NCBI RefSeq assembly: GCF_946479755.1
Contig: NZ_CAMLHC010000012.1
Span: 1-64,000 of the forward strand
Source: an uncultured Chitinophaga sp.
GTDB lineage: Bacteria > Bacteroidota > Bacteroidia > Chitinophagales > Chitinophagaceae
Direction of reading: 5' to 3'
DNA length: 64,000 bases
Numbering within the stretch: the stretch's first letter is position 1; each line of letters opens with the position of its first letter. Under the pieces are notes generated by a model. It was not told the DNA's origin. It worked only from the letters and a program-made list of their open reading frames with translations, and searched no databases. The position numbers were made by a program, and so were the translations under genes. Positions 19,203-26,758 of the stretch are shown here, piece after piece.

Positions 19203-19460
19203 ATGCTATTAGAAGTATTAACACCAGAAAGAAAATTATATGCAGGCGAAGTGTACGGCGTACAACTGCCCGGCATTGATGGTTCTTTTGAAATACTGGA
19301 TAAACATGCGCCCTTAATCGCAGCGCTCGGAAATGGTAAAATGAAAGTGCTGAAAGATAAAAACCACAGCGAATTCTTTACTATTACCGGCGGCTTCGTG
19401 GAAGTGCTGCGCAACAAGGCTACTGTGCTCGTAGAAGGTGCGGTGGCAGTGGAAAAATAA
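19203..19460 (+). CDS. atpC: F1Fo ATP synthase subunit epsilon
   Basis: An 85-residue epsilon subunit, starting MLLEVLTPERKLYAGEV. The frame is open from 19158, but the ATG at 19203 fits family starts. It contains the N-terminal beta-sandwich (GSFEILDKHAPLIAALG is the conserved segment) and is short because the C-terminal helical hairpin is absent, as in other Bacteroidota, so the usual epsilon brake on ATP hydrolysis may be lacking. It is followed by a terminator and closes the atpDC unit. Confidence 0.95.
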   Translation: MLLEVLTPERKLYAGEVYGVQLPGIDGSFEILDKHAPLIAALGNGKMKVLKDKNHSEFFTITGGFVEVLRNKATVLVEGAVAVEK

Positions 19461-19496
19461 ACCATACTACCAGTAGTTATATATCATTTAACGGAC

Positions 19497-19528
19497 AGGC
19501 CGGGTAAGATTACCCGGCCTTCGTTTTG
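19497..19528 (+). terminator. Terminator of atpDC
   Basis: Perfect 11-bp arms (19497-19507 and 19510-19520; AGGCCGGGTAA and its complement) with a very small centre are followed by a T-rich stretch, 36 bp after the atpC stop. Confidence 0.75.
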
Positions 19529-19978
19529 TCCTAACTATTCCAATCTTAGAAGACCCGTTAATCAAGTAAGAGTACCCCCCGGGATTTCCGCTAATCCTCA
19601 CTTCCGTACAATACATCCCCGCAGGGCCCCACATTGCTGCCGGACCGCAGTTATGCACGTACATCCATGAGCAGCCCTTTCACAGGCTGTGTATATTACC
19701 TAATGAATAATGCGCTTATTACTGTTGATATAATTCTTCCTATCGTTGTCTCAGGTAAATTCGGGCGTCTTTCTGTGAAGGTGCAATGTTTTTCATAGGT
19801 AGCCTTCATAGGTGTATTCTATCGGTTGTTCCTTACCTGAACTATAACGGGTTATTTTGTGTTGTTACTTTAGCAAGATATTTAATTTGTTGCAAAAAAA
19901 GTCATTCCTTTTTGTTCATTTTTGCACAAATAACCTACCCCGAAACACATCTGCTTCGCTTTCAGAATATTAGAAAAA
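19529..19978. other. Intergenic region, no gene seen
   Basis: These 450 bp between the atpDC terminator and the 3' end of yqgE hold no convincing gene in any frame. The only long open frames that enter it continue antisense to yqgE and lack family-like sequence. No tRNA-like arm or further strong hairpin was found. Confidence 0.5.
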
Positions 19979-20536
19979 TTAATTTAGTGAAGGATCAATG
20001 GGGAAATTTGCCATCATGGCGAAATTACTGCCAAGATTTCTCAATGCCTGCTGCCATATTTGCTGCTCCCGCGATTCAAATACCAGCGATGGCGTGCTCT
20101 CAGAGGGTATCCACGACTTCTCCCGCAGCTCTTCTTCCAGCTGGCCGGTCGTCCAGCCGGAATAACCAATGAAAAATTTGATCTTCTGTAAATCCAGCGC
20201 GCCCTGGTTCAGCAACTCCACCACATCGTCAAACCGCCCGCCCCAATACACGCCCGGCACCACCTGTACCCCGCCCTGGATCTGATCGGGCAGCTGATGC
20301 AGGAAATGGATCGTGTCTACCTGTACCGGTCCCCCGTAATAAACCGGGATACCCGGATAAATAACATCAGGGATCAAACTGTCCAGGGTCTGGTCAAATA
20401 ATCTGTTGATAACGAAGCCAAAACTGCCCTTTTCGTCGTTTTCACACACAAAAATCACCGTACGGGCAAAATTGGGATCTTTCAGAAACGGATCGGCTAT
20501 AAGCAAAATACCGGGCGCCAGACTAACCATATGCAT
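19979..20536 (-). CDS. YqgE/AlgH family protein
   Basis: A 185-residue protein of the YqgE/AlgH family (DUF179). Family motifs are PGILLIADPFLKDPNFARTVIFVCE (by position about 8-32), GSFGFVINR (about 37-45), YYGGPVQVDTIHFLH and a C-terminal FFIGYSGWTTGQLEEEL. Members are small and their precise function is unknown; AlgH in Pseudomonas was linked to alginate regulation. Start at 20536 (MHMVSLAPG). On the minus strand TAAATTTG lies about 20 bp before the start, without a good -33 box. Confidence 0.92.
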   Translation of the reverse strand: MHMVSLAPGILLIADPFLKDPNFARTVIFVCENDEKGSFGFVINRLFDQTLDSLIPDVIYPGIPVYYGGPVQVDTIHFLHQLPDQIQGGVQVVPGVYWGGRFDDVVELLNQGALDLQKIKFFIGYSGWTTGQLEEELREKSWIPSESTPSLVFESREQQIWQQALRNLGSNFAMMANFPIDPSLN

Positions 20537-20647
20537 ACGTTTTGATCTCTAACCAAATTTAATTAATTGATTACAAAGCAGGAAGAAATAAAAGGGAAAA
20601 AAAACCGGTTAGGAAGGATAACAAAACTCATTGAAAAAGAAGGAAAT

Positions 20648-20788
20648 AAAAAAAGGAGGCTAGATAACCTCCTTACCATTTTATCAACCAAAATCTAAAT
20701 CGCTTATGGAACGAATCCACGTCGATGTATGTAGAAAGTTTAATTACTTTGTTATAATTGTTACTAATCAAATTTAGTACCAATTCTG
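20648..20788 (-). ncRNA. Possible small RNA or attenuated leader upstream of yqgE
   Basis: On the minus strand a TACCTTTG box (20801-20794, no clear -33 box) is followed about 120 bp later by an intrinsic-terminator shape: 7-bp stem AAGGAGG/CCTCCTT (20653-20659 and 20668-20674) with an 8-nt loop and a run of seven T. A transcript of about 140 nt would fit, with no clear ORF. It could also be a leader of yqgE with an attenuator. The remaining part of the 20537-20990 gap shows no gene; TAATTTTG at about 20901 may be a -7 box for the kinase gene. Confidence 0.25.
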
Positions 20789-20990
20789 TAAAGCAAAGGT
20801 AAGGAAAGTCGCATTAATAAAATCAGACATCCCCCGTTAAAATTACGTTAAAGTAATATTGTATTGATGTTAAGACGCCTCGCAGCGTTTGTAACTATTT
20901 AATTTTGTATCATAGTTGCTATAGCAAATATCTTTTTTAACAAGGTTTAATATGTCAGGTTAAGTATATTTAAGGCCTGAGCAGAATTTC

Positions 20991-22361
20991 ATGATACCAC
21001 TAAAGAAAATTTTTCCTGTAATCGTCGTCCTGATCACGCTGTCCCTGCTGGGTATTATCTACATCCAGGTAAGCTGGATCAAAAGCGCTATCGCGATCAA
21101 AAAAGAACAACGGGTGGAACAATCCACCAAAATGATCAGCGAAGTGCAGAACGATATGCTGGCGGCCCGGCAAACATATGCCATGTTCCGTTTCGAGAAG
21201 AGAGAGCCCACCACCACTGTAAAAGGCTTCGGGCTGGACGTGACCAGGGGCGAAGTATACCTGCCACCCATGAGTGAAGTATACACCAATCCGCTGAAGC
21301 TAAGGAAGCTCATCCAGGATAAAATGAGGAGTAATCACCTCGATTCGGCCCGTTTTGAATTTGCCATCCTCACCCCGATCCAGGGAATCGGTTCCCAGCC
21401 CAGGGTACACTCGGCCAATTTTGAGACCGCCTACCGCGAGAATATGGAAGACAGTGCCAGTGAAAGGAAACGGTACCACATCACTTATATCATGCTGGAT
21501 GAACTGAATAACCTCGGTCCCCAGACAGAAACCCTCATGATCATCATGCCAACGGTAGACGATTCCATCGCCCGGCAACTGGGCATCATGATCACCGGCA
21601 GCATCCTGTTCACCATCATCATCATCACCGCATTTGCCCTGACCATCCGTACCCTGCTGAACCAGAAAAAACTGTCGGAAATAAAATCGGATTTCATCAA
21701 CAACATGACCCACGAGTTGAAAACGCCCCTGGCCACCATTTCCCTGGCCATCGACGCCATCGGGAATGAAAAAGTGATGAACAACACCGAAAAAATCCGC
21801 TACTTCTCCGGTATCATCAAAGAAGAAAACAAACGGATGAACAAACAGGTGGAAAGCATCCTGCAATCAGCCCTCCTGGAAAAAGACGAGATAGGCCTGA
21901 AACTGCAGGTCATGGACGTACATGAGGTGATCCGTAATACGACCGACAACCTGCAGCTGCAGCTGGAATCCAAAAATGGTGTGGTAGACCTTCAGCTGGA
22001 TGCCATCAACCCCGTGATCATGGCGGACGATGTGCATTTCTCCAATGTGGTGTTCAACCTGCTGGACAACGCCATCAAATACTCCAACGAGAACCTGGAA
22101 GTCAAAATACAAACCTACAATACGCGCAAAAGCCTGTTTATCATCATCACCGACAACGGTATCGGTATGAGCCGGGACACTATTTCGCGTATCTTTGAAA
22201 AATTCTACCGCGCCCACACCGGAAACGTGCACAACGTGAAAGGCTTCGGCCTCGGCCTCACCTATGTAAAGGCTATCGTAGACGCCCACAAAGGAAAAAT
22301 AAAAGTGGAAAGCACCGTAGGGAAAGGCAGTAAGTTCACCCTCGAGTTCCCACAGGAATAG
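20991..22361 (+). CDS. Sensor histidine kinase (RprX-like)
   Basis: A 456-residue membrane histidine kinase: TM1 about 7-29, a periplasmic sensor of about 165 residues with no domain I recognise, TM2 about 196-218, then HisKA with the phospho-acceptor in NNMTHELKTPL (about 246), and HATPase with N-box NLLDNAIKYSN, G1 ITDNGIGM and G2 GFGLGLTYV. There is no HAMP domain. It resembles the RprX/PorY type of Bacteroidota kinases. No response regulator is adjacent; the OmpR-type regulator at 37662-38438 is a possible partner. The ThiF-like gene follows after 16 bp and is probably cotranscribed. Confidence 0.88.
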   Translation: MIPLKKIFPVIVVLITLSLLGIIYIQVSWIKSAIAIKKEQRVEQSTKMISEVQNDMLAARQTYAMFRFEKREPTTTVKGFGLDVTRGEVYLPPMSEVYTNPLKLRKLIQDKMRSNHLDSARFEFAILTPIQGIGSQPRVHSANFETAYRENMEDSASERKRYHITYIMLDELNNLGPQTETLMIIMPTVDDSIARQLGIMITGSILFTIIIITAFALTIRTLLNQKKLSEIKSDFINNMTHELKTPLATISLAIDAIGNEKVMNNTEKIRYFSGIIKEENKRMNKQVESILQSALLEKDEIGLKLQVMDVHEVIRNTTDNLQLQLESKNGVVDLQLDAINPVIMADDVHFSNVVFNLLDNAIKYSNENLEVKIQTYNTRKSLFIIITDNGIGMSRDTISRIFEKFYRAHTGNVHNVKGFGLGLTYVKAIVDAHKGKIKVESTVGKGSKFTLEFPQE

Positions 22362-22377
22362 ATAAAAGATCCAGCGT

Positions 22378-23190
22378 ATGACATTAAGTGAAAAAGAACT
22401 GCAGCATTTTAAATATCCTATCGCGGTGCCGGGCATCGGCATAGACATGCAGGATAAACTGAAAAACGCCCGTGTACTGGTAGTAGGCGCCGGCGGCCTC
22501 GGCAGCCCGGTGATGCAGTACCTCAGCGCCAGCGGCGTTGGCGTGATCGGCATCGCCGATTATGGCGTGATCAATGATGAAGACATGCACCGTCAGCCGG
22601 TGTACCAAATGCAGGATATCCGCAAACACAAAGCGAAAATGGCTGCCAGCAGGCTGTGGGCGGTCAACCCATACACCAAACATTACCCGATGCTGGTACA
22701 GGCCAAACCGGAGAATATCGCGTTGCTGCTGCCCGGCTTCGACCTGGTGATCGATTGCACCCAGCACCAGCCTACGCATCTCCTGCTCAACGACGCCTGC
22801 GTGAAACATGACCTCCCGCTGGTGATCGGTGAAGTACACAACTGGCAAGCCTGGTACGGCGGTTTTAATATACTGTTGCCCGATGGCAGCAGGTCCGCCA
22901 CCTACCGCTGTGCCCTCCCGCTCACAGAAGAATACCGCAACTTCGACGCCGGCGCGCTGGGTGCTACCCACGGCGCCACCGGCATGCATATCGTGCTCGA
23001 AGTGATCAAATACCTGGTAGAAGTGCCCGGCGGCCTCGCCGGTAAATTATACGGCATCGACTACCTCCATAACCTCACCACCGTACACGAACTCACCGTC
23101 AACGCCGAAGTGCTGGAAAATACCTGCACCGCCGGCATTCTCACGGCAGACGAATACGGGCTGGAGATTGTACCGGACGTGGAAGACTAA
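22378..23190 (+). CDS. ThiF/MoeB-like E1 adenylyltransferase
   Basis: A 270-residue protein of the HesA/MoeB/ThiF family, which adenylates the C-terminal glycine of ubiquitin-like sulphur carriers. The nucleotide loop GAGGLGSPVMQYL (about 40-52), the R..Q segment MHRQPVYQMQDIRKHKAK and VIDCTQHQPT are present. The position of the catalytic cysteine (TCVEAG in E. coli MoeB) reads NFDAG, and the two zinc CXXC pairs are not intact (one Cys in TYRCA, one in NTCTAG). No rhodanese domain or carrier protein gene is nearby. It may be an adenylation-only member. It is 16 bp after the kinase gene. Confidence 0.8.
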   Translation: MTLSEKELQHFKYPIAVPGIGIDMQDKLKNARVLVVGAGGLGSPVMQYLSASGVGVIGIADYGVINDEDMHRQPVYQMQDIRKHKAKMAASRLWAVNPYTKHYPMLVQAKPENIALLLPGFDLVIDCTQHQPTHLLLNDACVKHDLPLVIGEVHNWQAWYGGFNILLPDGSRSATYRCALPLTEEYRNFDAGALGATHGATGMHIVLEVIKYLVEVPGGLAGKLYGIDYLHNLTTVHELTVNAEVLENTCTAGILTADEYGLEIVPDVED

Positions 23191-23194
23191 TTGC

Positions 23195-23373
23195 GATGGC
23201 CATGATTATCGCTGATTTTCCTGATTTACGAAGATGTAAGCGGATAGTGAAGGATATAAACGAGAAAGCACCCGACGCGGGTGCTTTCTCGTTTATCGTC
23301 GATGATATTAAACGTTATCAAATGCGGTGGTCATCTCCGGTAATCATGAAAATCAGCGATGATCATAGCCATC
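23195..23373. repeat. Intergenic palindromic element with 42-bp outer arms
   Basis: Between the ThiF-like gene (+) and the LD-carboxypeptidase gene (-), outer arms 23195-23236 and 23332-23373 are imperfect inverted copies of about 42 bp, with a handful of mismatches. Within them is a perfect 17-bp stem (23258-23274 with 23278-23294, AAACGAGAAAGCACCCG and its complement) that can terminate both genes. The left end starts 4 bp after the stop codon of the ThiF-like gene, and the right end touches the stop codon of ldcA. Confidence 0.75.
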
Positions 23374-24277
23374 ACAGCTTCAGGGTGCTGCGTAATTCAC
23401 CCACTTTCAGCTCGTGCTTCATACCCAGTTTCAGCGAATAGTTCTCCTGCTGATGCCCGGAAGGGAAGCCGAAACATACCGGGTAGTCGTATTCCTTCAC
23501 GATATTGTGGATGATCTCGTATTCGGTCTGACCGAAAGGCGTCGTAGTTTCCCTGCCATCGGTGAATGCGCCTACCACCAGGCCGGCGAGTTTGTCGAGC
23601 CACCCGGCGCGTTTGAGATTATACATCATCCTGTCGATATTATAGCGGTACTCTCCGATATCTTCGAGCAGGAGAATTTTATCTTTGGTATCGATCTGCG
23701 ATTTGCTGCCGGAAGCGTTGGCCAGCAGGGAGAGGTTGCCACCCACCAGCAGGCCGGAAGCGCTGCCCTCGCGGTTCAGTATATGCGAGGCCGTAGTATA
23801 CCGGTAGGACTTGCCCTTGAGCACGGCCGCCAGGCTGTTGACGTATTCATCCTCCGCTGTTTCCGGCGTGATGCCGCTGCACATCAGCGAGTGGATGGTA
23901 GGGATGCCGTAACGCTGATGGATATGGGCATGCAAAGTGGTCACATCGCTGTAGCCACAGAGCCATTTGGGATGCTTGCGGAAACGGGTAAAATCGAGCT
24001 TGTCAAGAATACATACCATACCGTAGCCGCCGCGTCCGAACACGATCGCCTTTATTTCGGGATCATCCAGCATGTCCTGCAGCTCTTCGAGCCGAAGCTC
24101 GTCCGGCGCAGAGAAATTATGAAAACTGGTACCCACCGTGATGCCCAGATGCACCCGGTAGCCCCAGGATGAAATCACGCCGGCAGCATATTCAGCCGAC
24201 TGCAACTCCATTTTACTGCTGGGGCACATTACTCCTATCAGATCGCCTTTTTTCAGATATGGCGGAATTTTTACCAT
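23372..24277 (-). CDS. ldcA: LD-carboxypeptidase (S66 family)
   Basis: A 301-residue serine peptidase of family S66, which removes the terminal D-amino acid from muramoyl tetrapeptides in cell-wall recycling. The nucleophile serine lies in GYSDVTTLH (about 110), the catalytic Glu in LLEDIGEYRYNIDRMM (about 210) and the His in FGFPSGHQQENYSL (about 275). It begins MVKIPPYLKKGDLIGVMCPSS, a normal start without signal peptide, so it acts in the cytosol. The gene is alone and divergent from metG; its 3' end meets the palindromic element. Confidence 0.93.
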   Translation of the reverse strand: MVKIPPYLKKGDLIGVMCPSSKMELQSAEYAAGVISSWGYRVHLGITVGTSFHNFSAPDELRLEELQDMLDDPEIKAIVFGRGGYGMVCILDKLDFTRFRKHPKWLCGYSDVTTLHAHIHQRYGIPTIHSLMCSGITPETAEDEYVNSLAAVLKGKSYRYTTASHILNREGSASGLLVGGNLSLLANASGSKSQIDTKDKILLLEDIGEYRYNIDRMMYNLKRAGWLDKLAGLVVGAFTDGRETTTPFGQTEYEIIHNIVKEYDYPVCFGFPSGHQQENYSLKLGMKHELKVGELRSTLKL

Positions 24278-24405
24278 TGTTCTTTTGTTTACCTTTGCAG
24301 ATTAGTGAATACTTTTACTATTCGCTAACTAAGGTGATAAATTGTTTGGTGATTCCAAAAACAAAAACGAGAAAAGAAATTTATTTAAGCATTCTTTAAG
24401 ATAGT

Positions 24406-26529
24406 ATGGGAAATTTTAACAGATATCTAATAACTGCGGCCTTACCTTATGCCAATGGCCCCGTCCACATTGGACACCTGGCTGGTTGCTACCTGCCCGC
24501 AGATATTTACGTGCGCTATCTGCGCGCTAAAAAGGCAGATGTGAAATTTATTTGCGGTTCTGACGAACACGGGGTTCCTATCACCATCAAAGCGATGAAG
24601 GAAAACGTAAGCCCGCAGGACGTTGTAGACCGTTACCACAAAATCATCGGCGACAGCTTCGCCGCGATGGGCATCTCTTTCGATATTTTCGCACGCACCA
24701 GCGCTCCCATACACCATACCACTGCGTCCGACTTTTTCCTGAAGATGTACAATGACGGCCTCTTTGAAGAAAAAGAATCAGAACAGTACTTCGACCCGGA
24801 AAAACAGGTTTTCCTGGCCGACCGCTATATTGTGGGTACCTGCCCTAAATGCGGCAACGATAAAGCCTATGGTGACCAGTGCGAACGCTGCGGCACCTCC
24901 CTCAGCCCGGATGAACTGATCAACCCGCACTCCGCCCTCAGCAACGCCGTGCCGGTCAAAAAAGCGACCAAACACTGGTACATGCCCCTGCAGAACTACG
25001 AGCCATGGCTGAAAGATTGGCTGCTGGAAGGACATAAGGACTGGAAAAATAACGTGTACGGCCAGTGCAAAAGCTGGCTGGACGCCGGCCTGCAAAGCCG
25101 CGCCATGACGCGTGACAGCAACTGGGGCATCAAAGTGCCCCTGCCCGACGCCGAAGGCAAAGTGCTGTACGTATGGTTCGACGCACCGATCGGTTATATC
25201 TCCGCCACCAAAGAACTGACACCCGACTGGGCCGACTACTGGTGCAAGGAAGACACCAAACTGGTGCACTTCATCGGGAAAGACAATATCGTGTTCCACT
25301 GTATCATCTTCCCGGCCATGCTCAGGGCCCACGGCGGATTCGTACTGCCGGAAAACGTGCCGGCCAACGAGTTCCTGAACATCGAAGGCGAAAAAGTATC
25401 CACCTCCCGTAACTGGGCCGTGTGGGTACACGACTATATCAAAGATTTCCCCGACCAGCAGGACGTGCTCCGGTACGTGCTGTGCGCCACCGCCCCGGAA
25501 ACAAAAGACAACGACTTCACCTGGAAGGACTTCCAGACCCGCAATAACAGCGAGCTGGTAGCCAACCTGGGCAACTTCGTGAACCGTACCATGGTGCTCA
25601 CGCATAAATTGTGCGGTGGTAAAGTGCCCCGTTTGCATGAAGACGCGGCAGATGACACCGACAAGGAAATGCTCGCAGCGTTCCAGGCAACGAAAGAAAG
25701 CGTGGAAGCCAGCCTGGAAGCCTACCGCTTCCGCGAAGCCCTCGCGGAAGTAATGGAACTTTCTTCCAAAGGCAACCAGTACATGCAGAAGAAAGAGCCA
25801 TGGATACTGGCCAAGGCCATCGAAAATATCAAAGCAGGTAAACCTGCGGGGGATTACACGGAGGCTGACATCCCGGCATTACAGGCTAAAATAGACAACT
25901 GTCTGCATATATGCCTGCAGCTGATGGCGAACCTGGCCATCTTCACCCATCCGTTTATGCCGTTCACTTCCCGGAAGATCTGTCATCTTCTGAAAGTGGT
26001 AGACCGTATGCTGGAATGGGAAAACGCCGGCAGCGCCAAACTGGTGAGCGTAGGTTACTCCCTGCGTGAACCCGAACTGCTGTTTAAGAAAATTGAAGAC
26101 GATACCATCGCAGCACAGGTAGAGAAACTGCACGCAGGCCTCGTGAAACCGGCCGCCGAAGCTGCCGCGCCCGCAGTTGAAGAGAAACCTGCCGCTCCGG
26201 CCAAAGCGGAGATACAGTACGACGATTTCGCCAAACTGGACCTGCGCGTAGGCACCATCATACAGGCAGAGAAAGTGGAAAAAGCAGATAAACTGCTCAA
26301 ACTGCTGGTAGACATCGGTACAGAACAACGTACAGTCGTTTCCGGTATAGCCATGCACTTTGACCCTGCAGACATCATCGGCAAACAGGTTACCCTGGTG
26401 GCCAACCTGGCCCCCCGCAAAATGCGCGGTATCGAAAGCCAGGGCATGATCCTCATGGCGGAAGACAACGGTAAACTGGTATTTGTGAACCCGGCAGAAA
26501 CAGTCGCTCCCGGCAGCGGCGTTAGCTGA
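24406..26529 (+). CDS. metG: Methionyl-tRNA synthetase
   Basis: A 707-residue class I synthetase. HIGH motif HIGHLAGCY (about 20-28) and KMSKS-like KVSTSRN (about 330-336) frame the Rossmann catalytic fold, with the zinc-knuckle cysteines in [18 protein letters not shown]. The Ala/Pro-rich stretch (about 570-600) leads to a C-terminal tRNA-binding (EMAP/CsaA-like) domain from [18 protein letters not shown] on. A -7-like TACCTTTG at 24290-24297 lies about 110 bp upstream. The 3' end directly abuts a palindromic element. Confidence 0.97.
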   Translation: MGNFNRYLITAALPYANGPVHIGHLAGCYLPADIYVRYLRAKKADVKFICGSDEHGVPITIKAMKENVSPQDVVDRYHKIIGDSFAAMGISFDIFARTSAPIHHTTASDFFLKMYNDGLFEEKESEQYFDPEKQVFLADRYIVGTCPKCGNDKAYGDQCERCGTSLSPDELINPHSALSNAVPVKKATKHWYMPLQNYEPWLKDWLLEGHKDWKNNVYGQCKSWLDAGLQSRAMTRDSNWGIKVPLPDAEGKVLYVWFDAPIGYISATKELTPDWADYWCKEDTKLVHFIGKDNIVFHCIIFPAMLRAHGGFVLPENVPANEFLNIEGEKVSTSRNWAVWVHDYIKDFPDQQDVLRYVLCATAPETKDNDFTWKDFQTRNNSELVANLGNFVNRTMVLTHKLCGGKVPRLHEDAADDTDKEMLAAFQATKESVEASLEAYRFREALAEVMELSSKGNQYMQKKEPWILAKAIENIKAGKPAGDYTEADIPALQAKIDNCLHICLQLMANLAIFTHPFMPFTSRKICHLLKVVDRMLEWENAGSAKLVSVGYSLREPELLFKKIEDDTIAAQVEKLHAGLVKPAAEAAAPAVEEKPAAPAKAEIQYDDFAKLDLRVGTIIQAEKVEKADKLLKLLVDIGTEQRTVVSGIAMHFDPADIIGKQVTLVANLAPRKMRGIESQGMILMAEDNGKLVFVNPAETVAPGSGVS

Positions 26530-26718
26530 TCACGCAAAGAAATATAAGTAAGCAAAGAACGCGAAGGAGCGAAGACCACCTTTCTGATCTGTGTTGTATG
26601 TACGATCTCCGTCATACTCAAACAAATACGATCTGAAAGGTGGTCTTCGCTCCTTTGCGTTCTTAAACTATCAGCAAAAAACTTTGTGTCTTTGCGAGCC
26701 GCCGGTGTCTTTGCGTGA
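26530..26718. repeat. Intergenic palindromic element with CGCAAAG-type ends (A)
   Basis: This 189-bp element starts on the first base after the metG stop codon. The ends TCACGCAAAGA (26530-26540) and its complement (26708-26718) are a perfect 11-bp terminal inverted repeat. Inside, arms 26561-26584 and 26635-26658 match as inverted copies at 23 of 24 positions. Further CTTTGCG words occur in the right part. It contains no gene, and sits between metG and the FadN-type gene. Confidence 0.75.
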
Positions 26719-26758
26719 AAAAAAATCCTAAATTCAAGGATCATAAAAGGCTAAAGCT

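Noticed and set aside
19786..20172. 128-codon open frame reaching from the intergenic space into yqgE antisense
   Set aside because: Half of it is antisense to yqgE, and the upstream part has no recognisable protein features.
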